In this document: in pieces, positions 44,360-53,675 of the stretch | Layout of the letters: the number at the start of each line of letters is the position of its first letter | Position numbering within the stretch: position 1 is the stretch's first letter | Assembly: GCF_001050345.1 (NCBI RefSeq) | Contig: NZ_LFMW01000012.1 | Span: forward strand, 434,001 to 498,000 | Reading direction: 5' to 3' | Origin: Pseudomonas fildesensis | Lineage (GTDB): Bacteria > Pseudomonadota > Gammaproteobacteria > Pseudomonadales > Pseudomonadaceae | Length of the DNA: 64,000 nt | Program-made: the position numbers and the translations under genes | Notes under the pieces: model-generated | The model's database searches: none | The model's input: the letters and a program-made list of their open reading frames with translations, nothing else | What the model was told of the DNA's origin: nothing

Positions 44360-44522
44360 TGTGTGACTCCTTGCGGGTGAATGTGACAGTGAACAATGGA
44401 GTGTCGGGCCGTGGCAAAAGTTGCAGTTTTTTTGCCGTCGCGGCGCCCTGAGTAAATTCCGAATCAGGAAATTTCGACCTACAGTGTAAGATGTCGCCTA
44501 TTTGTGCAGCAGGTAATTCAAC

Positions 44523-44774
44523 ATGAGCTTCAATCTCGCCAACAAGACCCTCGCCGAACGCGCCGAGCTGGAAGATGAAAAGTCCCGTCTCTACGACCTG
44601 TGGCAAACCAACCTGGGCAAGGCCAAGGGCGAAGCGGCTCGACTGTTTGGCGAGCGCGCCAAGCGCAAGGGCAAATGGGCCGAATGGGTGCGCGCGGAGC
44701 TGGACGGCATGTCGCCGCCGGAGTTCTCCAGCATGGTGCGCAGTGAAGTCAACAAGCTGATGGCGGCCAAGTAA
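44523..44774 (+). CDS. Conserved 83-aa protein, unknown function
   Basis: A small, highly charged, probably helical protein (MSFNLANKTLAERAELEDEK..., LFGERAKRKGKWAEWVRAELDGM). It looks like a conserved hypothetical protein of pseudomonads. Its 3' end overlaps the end of the convergent LysR gene by 26 bases. No motif suggests a function. Confidence 0.75.
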   Translation: MSFNLANKTLAERAELEDEKSRLYDLWQTNLGKAKGEAARLFGERAKRKGKWAEWVRAELDGMSPPEFSSMVRSEVNKLMAAK

Positions 44775-45687
44775 AACTGGCGCTGATCGCTTCTCGAACC
44801 TTGAGCAGCATCGGGTCCAACTGGGCCTGGGTGCGCCAGCCCAGTTCCACCGGGTAGCGCGGCAACGCCAGCGGGCAGGGCAGTACACGCAAGCCGGTCA
44901 TGTCCGCAATCGCCTCGGCCGCGTGCCCGGGAATGGTCGCCACTGCCTGGCTGCCCTTGAGCAGAAACGGCAGCGCGGCAAAATGGCTGGTGGATGCGCA
45001 CACCTGGCGGCTCAGCCCCTGCGCCGCCAGCCCCTCGTCGGTGATCCCGATAAACCCGCCCGACGACACCAGCACATGCTCGCGGGTGACGAACTCCTCC
45101 AGGCTGATGCCTTGCTGGCCGGGCTCCAGGCTGTGCGGGTCCACCAGGCAGCGGTAATCACCTTCCCCCAATACCTGCCGACTCAGCCGGCGCTCGGCAA
45201 AACCGCCGGCGGTGATCGCCAGGTCCAGGCTACGGTCGAGTAGGGCGGCGCCGACGATCTGGCTGTGGGTCTGGCGGAAGATCACCCGTAGTTTCGGCAA
45301 ACGCTGCGCGATGGCCTCCATCAGCCGGCGGCCATAGGCAATCTCGAAGTCGTCGGACAGCCCCAACACCACAGACCTGCCCTGATAGTGCAGGTTATCC
45401 GGACTGATCATCGCCAGGCTTTGCCGGCAGCGATCCAACGCCTCACTGATCACCGGCTTCAACTGATTGGCGCGCAAGGTCGGCGCCAGACCTCGGCCGG
45501 TGCGCACGAACAGTTGATCGCCATACACCTCGCGCAAACGCCGCAAACCGGCGCTGATGGCCGATTGCGTCACACCCAGGCGCAGGGCCGCACGGCTGGC
45601 GCTGGACTCGTCATGCAGGGCTTCGAAGGTTTTCAGCAGGTTCAGGTCAACCTTGGCGATATTCATTTGGCTCATATCATTCAGCAC
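44749..45687 (-). CDS. LysR-family transcriptional regulator
   Basis: A 312-residue regulator with an N-terminal winged helix (DLNLLKTFEALHDESSASRAALRLGVTQSAISAGLRRLREVYGDQLFVRTGRGLAPT) and a C-terminal periplasmic-binding-like effector domain. It is transcribed away from a nitrilase gene 135 bases away, the usual arrangement of a LysR regulator with its target. The start may be one of three closely spaced ATGs (45687, 45675, 45666). Effector unknown. Confidence 0.9.
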   Translation of the reverse strand: MLNDMSQMNIAKVDLNLLKTFEALHDESSASRAALRLGVTQSAISAGLRRLREVYGDQLFVRTGRGLAPTLRANQLKPVISEALDRCRQSLAMISPDNLHYQGRSVVLGLSDDFEIAYGRRLMEAIAQRLPKLRVIFRQTHSQIVGAALLDRSLDLAITAGGFAERRLSRQVLGEGDYRCLVDPHSLEPGQQGISLEEFVTREHVLVSSGGFIGITDEGLAAQGLSRQVCASTSHFAALPFLLKGSQAVATIPGHAAEAIADMTGLRVLPCPLALPRYPVELGWRTQAQLDPMLLKVREAISASFTWPPSAC

Positions 45688-45746
45688 TGAAGTGGGCTTT
45701 ATTCATGATCGAGGCTGGCCGGAGAATGGGCAACCTTTAAACCCTC

Positions 45747-45784
45747 TGTAGGAGCAAGGGCTAGCCGCCCGCCTCGCTCCTGCA
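45747..45784. repeat. REP-like element between LysR and nitrilase
   Basis: TGTAGGAGCAAGGGCTAGCC and GCGAGGCGGG-complementary GCCTCGCTCCTGCA form an imperfect palindrome of the TGTAGGAGC REP family inside the divergent promoter region. Confidence 0.55.
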
Positions 45785-45822
45785 AGAGGCCTGCGCAACC
45801 GCCGTTTTCCGGAGTGATCGTG

Positions 45823-46749
45823 ATGCCTGTTTCTACTGTGGCTGCTTTGCAAATTGGTTCATTGCCCGGCGGCAAGGCCGAAACCCTGGCGCAAATCCTG
45901 TCTTACGAGGACGAAATCCTGCGCAGTGGCGCGCAACTGGTGGTGATGCCCGAGGCACTGCTGGGTGGTTATCCCAAAGGTGAAAGCTTTGGCACGCAAC
46001 TGGGTTATCGCCTGCCCGAAGGCCGCGAAGCGTTTGCGCGGTACTTTGCCAATGCCATTGAAGTGCCGGGCGACGAGACCGAGGTGCTGGCGGGTTTGTC
46101 GGCCCGCACCGGTGCCAGCCTGGTCGTCGGCGTGATCGAGCGCAATGGCAGCACGTTGTATTGCACCGTGCTGTATGTCGAACCGGTTGGCGGCCTGGTG
46201 GCCAAGCATCGCAAGCTGATGCCTACCGGCACCGAGCGGTTGATCTGGGGCAAGGGCGACGGCTCGACCTTACCGGTGATCGACACCGCAGTCGGGCGCA
46301 TCGGCGGCGCGGTGTGTTGGGAAAACATGATGCCGCTGTTGCGCACGGCGATGTACGCCAAGGGCGTGCAGGTGTGGTGCGCGCCCACGGTGGACGAGCG
46401 CGAGATGTGGCAGGTGAGCATGCGCCACATCGCCCATGAGGGGCGTTGTTTTGTGGTCAGCGCGTGCCAGGTCCAGGCATCCCCCGAGGCCTTGGGGGTC
46501 GAGGTTGCCAACTGGCCGGCGGCTCGGCCGTTGATTGCGGGGGGCAGCATAATTGTCGGCCCCATGGGCGATATTCTGGCCGGGCCGCTGGTCGGCGAAG
46601 CGGGGCTGTTGACCGCGCAGATCAACACCGACGACCTGGTACGTGCCCGGTATGACTACGACGTGGTAGGCCATTACGCCCGGCCGGATATTTTCGAGCT
46701 GACGGTGGATGAGCGCACCAAACCCGGCGTGCGCTACCTCACCGACTGA
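45823..46749 (+). CDS. Nitrilase (carbon-nitrogen hydrolase)
   Basis: A 308-residue member of the nitrilase superfamily. The catalytic triad is visible: glutamate in VVMPEALLGGYPKG (E44), lysine in KHRKLMPTGTERLIWG (K131) and cysteine in GGAVCWENMMPLLR (C165). CWEN and the HRKLMPT motif favour a true nitrilase, converting a nitrile to acid and ammonia. The substrate is unknown. The ATG at 45823 follows CCGGAG at good spacing; a GTG three codons earlier is less likely. The divergent LysR gene probably regulates it. Confidence 0.91.
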   Translation: MPVSTVAALQIGSLPGGKAETLAQILSYEDEILRSGAQLVVMPEALLGGYPKGESFGTQLGYRLPEGREAFARYFANAIEVPGDETEVLAGLSARTGASLVVGVIERNGSTLYCTVLYVEPVGGLVAKHRKLMPTGTERLIWGKGDGSTLPVIDTAVGRIGGAVCWENMMPLLRTAMYAKGVQVWCAPTVDEREMWQVSMRHIAHEGRCFVVSACQVQASPEALGVEVANWPAARPLIAGGSIIVGPMGDILAGPLVGEAGLLTAQINTDDLVRARYDYDVVGHYARPDIFELTVDERTKPGVRYLTD

Positions 46750-46763
46750 ACCCGGTATAAAAC

Positions 46764-46791
46764 TGTAGGCGCTGGCAAGCCAGCGCCTACA
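46764..46791. repeat. REP palindrome between convergent nitrilase and GNAT
   Basis: TGTAGGCGCTGGCAAGCCAGCGCCTACA is a perfect palindrome except for its loop. It contains the stop codon of the GNAT gene on the minus strand. Confidence 0.8.
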
Positions 46792-47332
46792 AGGGATTGG
46801 ATTTCAGCCATTCCTCGCGGGTCATCTCCCAAATATCCCGGGGGAATGTGCCTTCGACAAACTGGCCTTCATCCGTCTTGATCAACCGCATCCCAGTGCG
46901 CTCGGAAATTCGCCGCGAGCCCAGGTTGGGCGCGGCCTTGGGCACACGCAGCAGCGGGCGCATGAGCACGCCGAACCAATAGTCGGTCACCGCCGCGCTG
47001 GCTTCGGACATCAACCCTTTGCCTTGCCACTGTGGGCCCAGCCAGAAGCCCCGGTTGTTGTCCTGCTCGTTCATCAGGCTGACGTTTCCGATCAGTTGTT
47101 CAGGCGCGATTTTCAGACGGATCGACCAATGCCATTCCTCGCCTCGTGCCATGGCCGGCAGGGCGTTTTGTTCCAGGTAGGTCCGCGCACCATCGGCAGG
47201 GTAGGGCCAGGGCACCAGGGCGTTGAGGTAACGCACCACTTCCCAATGGGGGAACTGTTGCTGGATGCCCTCGGCATCGTCGAGGGTCAGTGGCCGCAGG
47301 ATCAGGCGTTCTGTGATCAAAGTAGGTTGCAT
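46787..47332 (-). CDS. RimJ/RimL-type GNAT acetyltransferase
   Basis: A 181-residue GNAT protein: TERLILRPLTLDDAEGIQQQF at the start, GNVSLMNEQDNNRGFWLGPQWQGKGLMSEA (acetyl-CoA loop Q-G-K-G-L) and VPKAAPNLGSRRISERTGMRLI. Proteins of this type acetylate N-termini of ribosomal proteins or small molecules. The stop codon TAG is supplied by the REP palindrome, giving the C-terminus SNPL. It lies five bases from the lipoprotein gene upstream on the same strand. Confidence 0.9.
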   Translation of the reverse strand: MQPTLITERLILRPLTLDDAEGIQQQFPHWEVVRYLNALVPWPYPADGARTYLEQNALPAMARGEEWHWSIRLKIAPEQLIGNVSLMNEQDNNRGFWLGPQWQGKGLMSEASAAVTDYWFGVLMRPLLRVPKAAPNLGSRRISERTGMRLIKTDEGQFVEGTFPRDIWEMTREEWLKSNPL

Positions 47333-47337
47333 GTGTT

Positions 47338-47799
47338 CTACCAGGTTGCTGTGTTCGGCAGATCCAGCGTGCCACGTTCCACAAACCGCATGGTGCCGAA
47401 CAGCCCGCCCGCCAGTTTGCCCCGCAGTACGTAGGGCAGGTTATTCAGACTCTGGGTCTGGCTCAGGCCGAGGGTTTGACGCAGCACAGAAAACGCCGAA
47501 ACGCTGACCGGCACCATCAGTACGGTCTCGGAAAAACGTGGGATGGATCCCGTTTGATCACTCACCCCTGATGCCAGCGGCCGGCCATTGACCTCCAGGT
47601 CCAGTGCCACGCCGTTATAGTCAATCGCCGTTTCATTGGGGTTTTGCACCCGCAACTTCACGGCGAAGCGCACTTCCAGGCCCTGGCCTTGCAGCGGCTC
47701 GATGCCCACCACGTTTATATTGACCGGGTCGCGGTTGGGGAACAGCGCGCAGGCGCTCAAGGTCAGTAGCAGTAACGATAGAACCATGAGCTTGCGCAT
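47338..47799 (-). CDS. LEA type 2 family lipoprotein
   Basis: A 153-residue lipoprotein: signal peptide MRKLMVLSLLLLTLSAC with lipobox LSAC (C17), followed by a WHy/LEA14-like domain (LEVRFAVKLRVQNPNETAIDYNGVALDLEVNGRPLASG). It is likely anchored in the outer membrane. LEA type 2 proteins are associated with stress tolerance but the bacterial role is unclear. It lies between the permease and the GNAT gene on the same strand. Confidence 0.9.
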   Translation of the reverse strand: MRKLMVLSLLLLTLSACALFPNRDPVNINVVGIEPLQGQGLEVRFAVKLRVQNPNETAIDYNGVALDLEVNGRPLASGVSDQTGSIPRFSETVLMVPVSVSAFSVLRQTLGLSQTQSLNNLPYVLRGKLAGGLFGTMRFVERGTLDLPNTATW

Positions 47800-47811
47800 A
47801 AAAGGGTGCTC

Positions 47812-49239
47812 CTATTTCGTGACGTCAGGGTCCTGCATCACTTTGAGGGTAGAGGACTCCGGATCAAATTCATCTTCTTCCAGTGCTATGAACTCTTCCG
47901 GCAGGAAAATGTTCAGCAGGATTGCACAGAACGCCCCCACGGTGATCGGCGATTCGAAGATGTTGTGCAGCGCCTTTGGCAAATCGCGCAGCACTTCCGG
48001 CACGGCGGCGACGCCCAGGCCCATGCCTAAGGAAATGGCCACGATCAGCATATTGCGTCGATGCAGCCCGGCCTCGGCAAGGATCTTGATCCCGGCCACG
48101 GCCACGGTGCCGAACATAATCAGTGTGGCGCCGCCCAGCACCGGCTTGGGCATCAGTTGCAGCACCGCGCCAATCATCGGGAACAGCCCCAGCAGCACCA
48201 GCAGGCCGGCGATAAAGTACGCCACGTAGCGGCTGGCCACGCCGGTCAACTGGATCACCCCGTTGTTCTGGGCGAAGGTCACCATTGGCAGGCTGTTGAA
48301 CGTGGCCGCCATGGCCGAGTTAAGGCCGTCGGCCAGCAGGCCGGACTTGATGCGCTTTATATACAGGGGGCCCTTGACCGGCTGTTGGGAAATCATCGAG
48401 TTGGCTGTCAGGTCACCGGCTGCTTCCAGGGGCGAAATCAGGAAGATCACCGCTACCGGGATAAACGCCACCCAGTCGAACGAAAAGCCGTACTTGAACG
48501 GCACCGGCACGCTGATCAACGGCACCTGGGGCAACGCCGTCATATCGACGCGGCCCAGCCACCAGGCCACCACAAAGCCCAGGGTCAGGCCGATCACGAT
48601 CGAACCCAGGCGCAGGAACGGATTATTGAAGCGGTTGAGCACCACGATGGTCAGCAGCACCAACGCGGCCAAGCCCATATTGCTCGCGGCGCCGAGGTCG
48701 CTGGCGCCAAAGCCGCCGGCCATGTCGGTGACCGCGACCTTGATCAGCGACAAACCCATCAAGGTAATGATGGTGCCGGTGACCACGGGCGTGATCAGCT
48801 TGCGCAGCTTGCCGATGAACTGGCTGAACACCACTTCGATAAACGCCGCGCAAAAGCAGATGCCAAAGATCGTCGAGAGGATTTCATCGGTGCCGCCACC
48901 CCGCGCCTTGACCATGAACCCGGCGCTGAGGATCACGCTGATAAAGGAAAAACTGGTGCCCTGCAGGCACAACAGCCCCGAGCCGATCGGGCCAAAGGTG
49001 CGCGCCTGCACGAAGGTGCCCAGCCCCGACACAAACAACGCCATGCTCACCAGGTAGGGCACTTCGCTTTCCAGGCCGAGCACGCCGCCAACGATCAGCG
49101 TGGGCGTGATGATGCCGACAAAACTGGCCAGCACATGCTGCAAGGCGGCGAAAATCGCCGCGGTGAAGTGCGGGCGGTCTTCCAGGCCGTAGATCAGGTC
49201 GGATTTATAGCGCGGGCGGGAGGCTTGAGCGTCAGACAA
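47812..49239 (-). CDS. NCS2-family nucleobase permease
   Basis: An inner-membrane nucleobase:cation symporter-2 of about 475 residues and 14 helices. The Q-motif region ALQHVLASFVGIITPTLIVGG, QGTSFSFISVIL and the NAT signature region TFAQNNGVIQLTGVASRYV are present. Substrates of this group are uracil, xanthine or urate. A TTG at 49239 gives the family start SDAQASRPRYKSDLIYGLEDRP; a further TTG at 49290 is less likely. The C-terminus is acidic. Confidence 0.9.
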   Translation of the reverse strand: MSDAQASRPRYKSDLIYGLEDRPHFTAAIFAALQHVLASFVGIITPTLIVGGVLGLESEVPYLVSMALFVSGLGTFVQARTFGPIGSGLLCLQGTSFSFISVILSAGFMVKARGGGTDEILSTIFGICFCAAFIEVVFSQFIGKLRKLITPVVTGTIITLMGLSLIKVAVTDMAGGFGASDLGAASNMGLAALVLLTIVVLNRFNNPFLRLGSIVIGLTLGFVVAWWLGRVDMTALPQVPLISVPVPFKYGFSFDWVAFIPVAVIFLISPLEAAGDLTANSMISQQPVKGPLYIKRIKSGLLADGLNSAMAATFNSLPMVTFAQNNGVIQLTGVASRYVAYFIAGLLVLLGLFPMIGAVLQLMPKPVLGGATLIMFGTVAVAGIKILAEAGLHRRNMLIVAISLGMGLGVAAVPEVLRDLPKALHNIFESPITVGAFCAILLNIFLPEEFIALEEDEFDPESSTLKVMQDPDVTK

Positions 49240-49473
49240 GATGATGGCTCGGGTCAGAAAATGGAGGCGCAGGATGCCAGAAACCGCCAAACGTCAGAAG
49301 TGTAAAAAAATATTTATAAAGACCCTGCGTAAAACCCCGGTGCCTGCCGATATCTCTTATAGGCCCACATACCAATTACAACAGTGGTGACCAGGGTCAG
49401 GACAGCGCGTTGACGCTGGCTGATCGTTTCGCGGCACGGATGCACGCAAACACTCCATTTTGAGAGCACCCCT

Positions 49474-51099
49474 ATGTCCCTCCGTCACTTGAACATTGCC
49501 CCTCGAGCGTCTCTAGGTTTCGCGTTTATTGCGTTGTTAGTGGTTGTACTGGGGGTGTTTGCAGTCAACCGCATGACGTTGATCCGCCAGGCCTCGGTCG
49601 ACATGAGCACGAACCAGCTGCCCAGCGTGACGTACCTGGGCAACATCACGGAAAACGTACTGCGCCTGCGCATCCTGTCGTTCCGCGTGCTGGTCAACCG
49701 TGAGGCCGCCGGCCTGCAGGAAGCTGAAACCCGCATAGGGGCGCTGGTCGACAAGGTGAAAACCGCCCAGGCCGGTTATGCAGCGTTGCCCGCCGGTACG
49801 GAGGAGGCCGCGCTGTACAAGACCTTTGTCGCTACCCTGGACAACTACTTCAAGGCCCAGGCCGACATGCTGGCCCTGTCCAAACAAGACAAGGTCGATG
49901 AGATGCGGGCGCTGATCAACAGCCGGATCAAGGAAGGTACCGACCAGATGGGCGAGCAGTTGAACAAGCTGATCGCCATCAATGCCGCCGGCGCCAGGCA
50001 AGCCAACGAGGGCGCAGGGCAGAGTTACGAAAGTGCCATCACCGGCATCATTGTGGTTTCGGTGGCCGCTGCATTGCTGACCGTGTTGCTGGCCTGGTTG
50101 CTGACCCGCAGCATCGTAACGCCGCTGCGCAAAGCCGTGGAAGTAGCTGAAACCATCGCCGGGGGCAACCTGAGCAAAGTCATCGAGGACGACGGCAAGG
50201 ATGAACCGGCGCGTTTGATCGCGGCGTTGGCCACCATGCAAACCAACCTGCGTCAGACCATCCAGCACATCGCCGGCTCGGCCACGCAGCTGGCGTCTGC
50301 CGCCGAAGAGTTGAGCGCGGTCACCGAAGAAGCCTCCAAAGGGTTGCAGCAACAGAACAATGAAATCGACCAGGCCGCGACCGCCGTCAACGAAATGACC
50401 GCCGCCGTGGAAGAGGTGGCGCGTAATGCGGTGTCGACTTCCGAAGCCTCCGGCCAGTCCAACCAGGCGGCGCGCGAAGGCCGCGACCGTGTGATCGAGA
50501 CCGTTGGCGCGATCCAGACCATGACCCAGGACGTGCAAAATACCTCAGTGTTGATCGAAGGCCTGGCTACGCAAGGGCGTGATATCGGCAAGGTGCTCGA
50601 CGTGATCCGCGCGATCGCCGAACAGACCAACCTGCTCGCGCTCAACGCTGCGATCGAAGCCGCACGGGCGGGTGAAGCAGGGCGTGGTTTTGCGGTGGTG
50701 GCCGATGAGGTGCGCGCACTGGCCCATCGCACGGCCCAGTCGACCCAGGAAATCGAGAAGATGGTCGCCGGCATCCAGAACGGTACCGGTGAAGCGGTGC
50801 AGTCAATGCAGCAGAGCAACCAGCGCACCCAGAACACCCTGGAACTGGCCCGCGCCGCCGGTGTAGCGCTGGAACAGATCACTCAGTCGATCAGCCTGAT
50901 CAACGAGCGCAACCTGGTGATTGCCAGCGCCTCGGAAGAACAGGCCCAGGTGTCCCGTGAAGTGGACCGCAACCTGGTCAACATCCGCGACCTGGCAACC
51001 CAGTCGGCGGCGGGTGCCAACCAGACCAGCGCGGCCAGCCATGAGCTGTCGCGACTGGCGGTGGATTTGAACGCGATGGTGGCGCGGTTCGTTATCTGA
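49474..51099 (+). CDS. Methyl-accepting chemotaxis protein
   Basis: A 541-residue chemoreceptor: transmembrane helix 1 (about 13-33), a periplasmic four-helix-bundle sensor (to about 187), transmembrane helix 2 (about 188-210), HAMP, and a cytoplasmic signalling domain with the hairpin tip IRAIAEQTNLLALNAAIEAARAGEAGRGFAVVADEVR. The C-terminus lacks a CheR-binding pentapeptide. It is convergent with the 2-ketogluconate operon; ligand unknown. Confidence 0.95.
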   Translation: MSLRHLNIAPRASLGFAFIALLVVVLGVFAVNRMTLIRQASVDMSTNQLPSVTYLGNITENVLRLRILSFRVLVNREAAGLQEAETRIGALVDKVKTAQAGYAALPAGTEEAALYKTFVATLDNYFKAQADMLALSKQDKVDEMRALINSRIKEGTDQMGEQLNKLIAINAAGARQANEGAGQSYESAITGIIVVSVAAALLTVLLAWLLTRSIVTPLRKAVEVAETIAGGNLSKVIEDDGKDEPARLIAALATMQTNLRQTIQHIAGSATQLASAAEELSAVTEEASKGLQQQNNEIDQAATAVNEMTAAVEEVARNAVSTSEASGQSNQAAREGRDRVIETVGAIQTMTQDVQNTSVLIEGLATQGRDIGKVLDVIRAIAEQTNLLALNAAIEAARAGEAGRGFAVVADEVRALAHRTAQSTQEIEKMVAGIQNGTGEAVQSMQQSNQRTQNTLELARAAGVALEQITQSISLINERNLVIASASEEQAQVSREVDRNLVNIRDLATQSAAGANQTSAASHELSRLAVDLNAMVARFVI

Positions 51100-51120
51100 C
51101 CTTGCCGGGATTTGATTTTT

Positions 51121-51324
51121 TGTGGCGAGCGGGCTTGTTGTGGTGACCGGGCTTCTGTGGCGAGCGGGCTCCTGTGGCGAGCGGGCTTGCCCCGCGTTGG
51201 GCTGCGAAGCAGCCCCAAAACCTGACGCCGCGTTTTGTCTGAAAAAACGCGGGGCTCTCACTGGGGCTGCTTCGCAGCCCAACGCGGGGCAAGCCCGCTC
51301 GCCACGACAAGCCCGCTCGCCACA
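51121..51324. repeat. Nested REP array between convergent MCP and kguD
   Basis: Four tandem starts of TGTGGCGAGCGGGCT type (TGTGGCGAGCGGGCTTG, TGTGGTGACCGGGCTTC, TGTGGCGAGCGGGCTCC, TGTGGCGAGCGGGCTTGCCCC) are followed by a complete REPIN and two inverted ends (GCAAGCCCGCTCGCCAC, ACAAGCCCGCTCGCCAC). The array grew by local duplication of REP ends. Confidence 0.88.
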
Positions 51325-51330
51325 ATGGAG

Positions 51331-52308
51331 TCAGTGCTTCCAGGCGGAGGGGTTGACCAGGTTTTTCGGGCGCTCTCCCGCCAACGCCGCCAGCAGGTTA
51401 TCCACCGCACACTTCGCCATCGCCTCCCGCGTTTCATGGGTCGCCGAGCCGATGTGCGGGGTAGCTACCACATTGTTCAAGCGCAACAACGGCGAATCGT
51501 GATTGAGCGGCTCGCGCTCGAATACATCCAGTCCCGCCGCCCGAATGGTGCGTTGCTGCAAGGCCTCCACCAGCGCAGCTTCATCCACCACCTTGCCCCG
51601 GGAAATATTGATAAAGATTGTCTCCGGGCCCATCAGCGTGAATTCCTCAGCGCCGATCAACTTCTCGGTTTCAGCCGTGAGCGGCAACGTCAGGCACACA
51701 AAGTCAGCCTCTTTGAGCAAGTCCTGCAGGCTGCGGTACTGCGCGCCAAAACGCTCTTCAACCAACGGCTTGGCCGAATGACTGTGGTAGATCACCGGCA
51801 TGCCAAACCCGAAGTGCCCGCGCTGGGCCAGGGCTTCGCCGATGCGGCCCATGCCGATGATACCCAGGGTCTTGCCATGCACGTCGCTGCCGAAGTGCGA
51901 AGGGCCGATGTTCTTGTTCCATTGGCCTGCGCGCACCATCTCCGCCAACTCGACCACACGCCGTGCGGTAGCCAGGATCAGCGCAAAGCCAGTGTCGGCG
52001 GTGGTTTCCGTGAGTACATCCGGGGTGTTGCTGAGCAGGATGCCGCGTTGGGTCAGGTAGTCGATATCGTAATTGTCGACCCCCACGGAGACGCTGGCTA
52101 CGGCCTCCAGTTTGGGTGCCGAATCGAGCAATTTGGCATCCAGGCGCAGGCTCGCACCGAGCAGGCCATGGGCGGAGGGCAGGGCATCGCGCAACGCGGC
52201 CAGGCCGGTTTCATCCAGCGCTTCAATCAGTGTGACGTCGGCCTGCTCGTGTAAGCGGGCCATCAGCGGGGCGGAGAGTTTCTTGTACAAAACGACAGAC
52301 TTTTTCAT
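51331..52308 (-). CDS. kguD: 2-ketogluconate 6-phosphate reductase KguD
   Basis: A 325-residue D-2-hydroxyacid dehydrogenase (GhrB/TkrA group). The nucleotide motif is GIIGMGRIGEALA; catalytic R and E lie in INISRGKVVDEAAL and GLDVFEREPL, and the histidine in TPHIGSATHETREAM. In the kgu pathway it reduces 2-keto-6-phosphogluconate to 6-phosphogluconate. It overlaps kguT by four bases and ends the operon; the neighbouring kinase, transporter and PtxS fix its role. Confidence 0.92.
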   Translation of the reverse strand: MKKSVVLYKKLSAPLMARLHEQADVTLIEALDETGLAALRDALPSAHGLLGASLRLDAKLLDSAPKLEAVASVSVGVDNYDIDYLTQRGILLSNTPDVLTETTADTGFALILATARRVVELAEMVRAGQWNKNIGPSHFGSDVHGKTLGIIGMGRIGEALAQRGHFGFGMPVIYHSHSAKPLVEERFGAQYRSLQDLLKEADFVCLTLPLTAETEKLIGAEEFTLMGPETIFINISRGKVVDEAALVEALQQRTIRAAGLDVFEREPLNHDSPLLRLNNVVATPHIGSATHETREAMAKCAVDNLLAALAGERPKNLVNPSAWKH

Positions 52309-53603
52309 GAGGTTCTCGCCTTCAATTCAAGGGTAGGCATCGGCGCGCGTTCGCGGTCGCTGGCGCCGGGCTTGAGGAAAATCGTCAGCACCACCGCGAG
52401 CATCAGCGCGCCGCTCATCAGCAGGTAGGACGCGCCGGGCGAACCGGTGCTGCTGTTCAGGTAGCCGACCAGATACGAACCGCCGAACGACCCGAGGGCG
52501 CCCATGCTATTGATCAGCGCCATGGCGCCACCGGCGACGTTGGCTGGGAGGATTTCCGGGACGATGGCGAAAAACGGTCCGTAGGGCGCATACATACAGG
52601 CCCCGGCAATCACCAGCAGGGTGTAGGACCACCAGAAATGTTCGGCACCGAGCACGTAGGACGCATAGAAGGCGATGGAGGCGATCAGCAACGGCGGCCA
52701 CACAAAACGCTTACGTTTTTGCAGTTTGTCCGAACCCCACGACACCACCAGCATGCCGATCACGGCCGCCAGGTAAGGCAGCGCCGACAGCCAGCCGGCT
52801 TCGACCATGTCCATCTGCAAACCGGACTTGAGGATCGACGGCAACCACAGCACAAAGCCATACACGCCAATGCTCCAGCAAAAGAACTGCAGCGCGAGGA
52901 TGATCACCTTGGGCGAACGGAAGGCTTCGGCGTAGTTCTTCACCGCCTTGATACCCACCTGCTCGACGGCCAGGGCGGTTTCCAGGTCGTGTTTTTCGCT
53001 GTCGCTCAACCACTTGGCATCCTTGGGACGCTCATCGGCCAGGCGCCACCAAATAAACGCCCACAGCACGGCTGGCAGGCCTTCGATGATAAACATCCAG
53101 CGCCAGCTGAAATGCTGCACCAGGTAGCCCGACACCACCGACATCCACAGCATGGTCACCGGGTTGCCGAGGATCAGGAAGGTGTTGGCCCGCGAGCGTT
53201 CGGCACGGGTGAACCAGTGGCACAGGTACACCAGCATCGCCGGCATGACTGCCGCTTCGACCACGCCGAGCATGAAGCGAATCACGATCAGCATGTAGGC
53301 GTTGGATACCACCCCGGTCAGGGTGGCCAGGGCGCCCCAGAGGATCAGGCTGACGAATATCAGCTTCTTCACGCTGCGCTTCTGCGCGTAGATCGCCCCC
53401 GGCACCTGGAAGAAAAAGTAGCCAAGGAAAAACAGCGCACCCAGCAACGACGACATGCCGGGGGTGATCATCAGGTCTTCGGCCATCCCGGAGGCGGCGG
53501 CGAAGCCGTAGTTGGCGCGGTCCAGGTACGCCAGGCTGTAAGTGATAAAGACGATGGGCATGATGTACCACCAACGGCGGGTGGCGAGTTTCACGGTTTC
53601 CAT
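52305..53603 (-). CDS. kguT: 2-ketogluconate MFS transporter KguT
   Basis: A 432-residue major-facilitator permease of the anion:cation symporter family with 12 helices. LAYLDRANYGFAAASGMAEDL and FLGYFFFQVPGAIYAQKRSVKKL are conserved starts of this family. It imports 2-ketogluconate from the periplasm, where it is made from glucose by periplasmic dehydrogenases. It lies within kguE-kguK-kguT-kguD, after a short REP-containing gap. Confidence 0.92.
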   Translation of the reverse strand: METVKLATRRWWYIMPIVFITYSLAYLDRANYGFAAASGMAEDLMITPGMSSLLGALFFLGYFFFQVPGAIYAQKRSVKKLIFVSLILWGALATLTGVVSNAYMLIVIRFMLGVVEAAVMPAMLVYLCHWFTRAERSRANTFLILGNPVTMLWMSVVSGYLVQHFSWRWMFIIEGLPAVLWAFIWWRLADERPKDAKWLSDSEKHDLETALAVEQVGIKAVKNYAEAFRSPKVIILALQFFCWSIGVYGFVLWLPSILKSGLQMDMVEAGWLSALPYLAAVIGMLVVSWGSDKLQKRKRFVWPPLLIASIAFYASYVLGAEHFWWSYTLLVIAGACMYAPYGPFFAIVPEILPANVAGGAMALINSMGALGSFGGSYLVGYLNSSTGSPGASYLLMSGALMLAVVLTIFLKPGASDRERAPMPTLELKARTS

Positions 53604-53647
53604 GGGGTTGCTCCTGAGCTTGTTGTAGTTGTGGCAACAGGTAACGT

Positions 53648-53675
53648 TGTGGCGAGGGGGCTTTCCCCCCGTTGG
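53648..53675. repeat. Short REP element between kguK and kguT
   Basis: TGTGGCGAGGGGGCTTTCCCCCCGTTGG is a single REP unit in the operon gap of about 70 bases. It could differentially stabilise the kguEK or kguTD messages. Confidence 0.7.

Noticed and set aside
51121..51324. CRISPR-like array of short repeats
   Set aside because: The units are adjacent partial REP heads with no unique spacers of equal length, and no cas genes are present.
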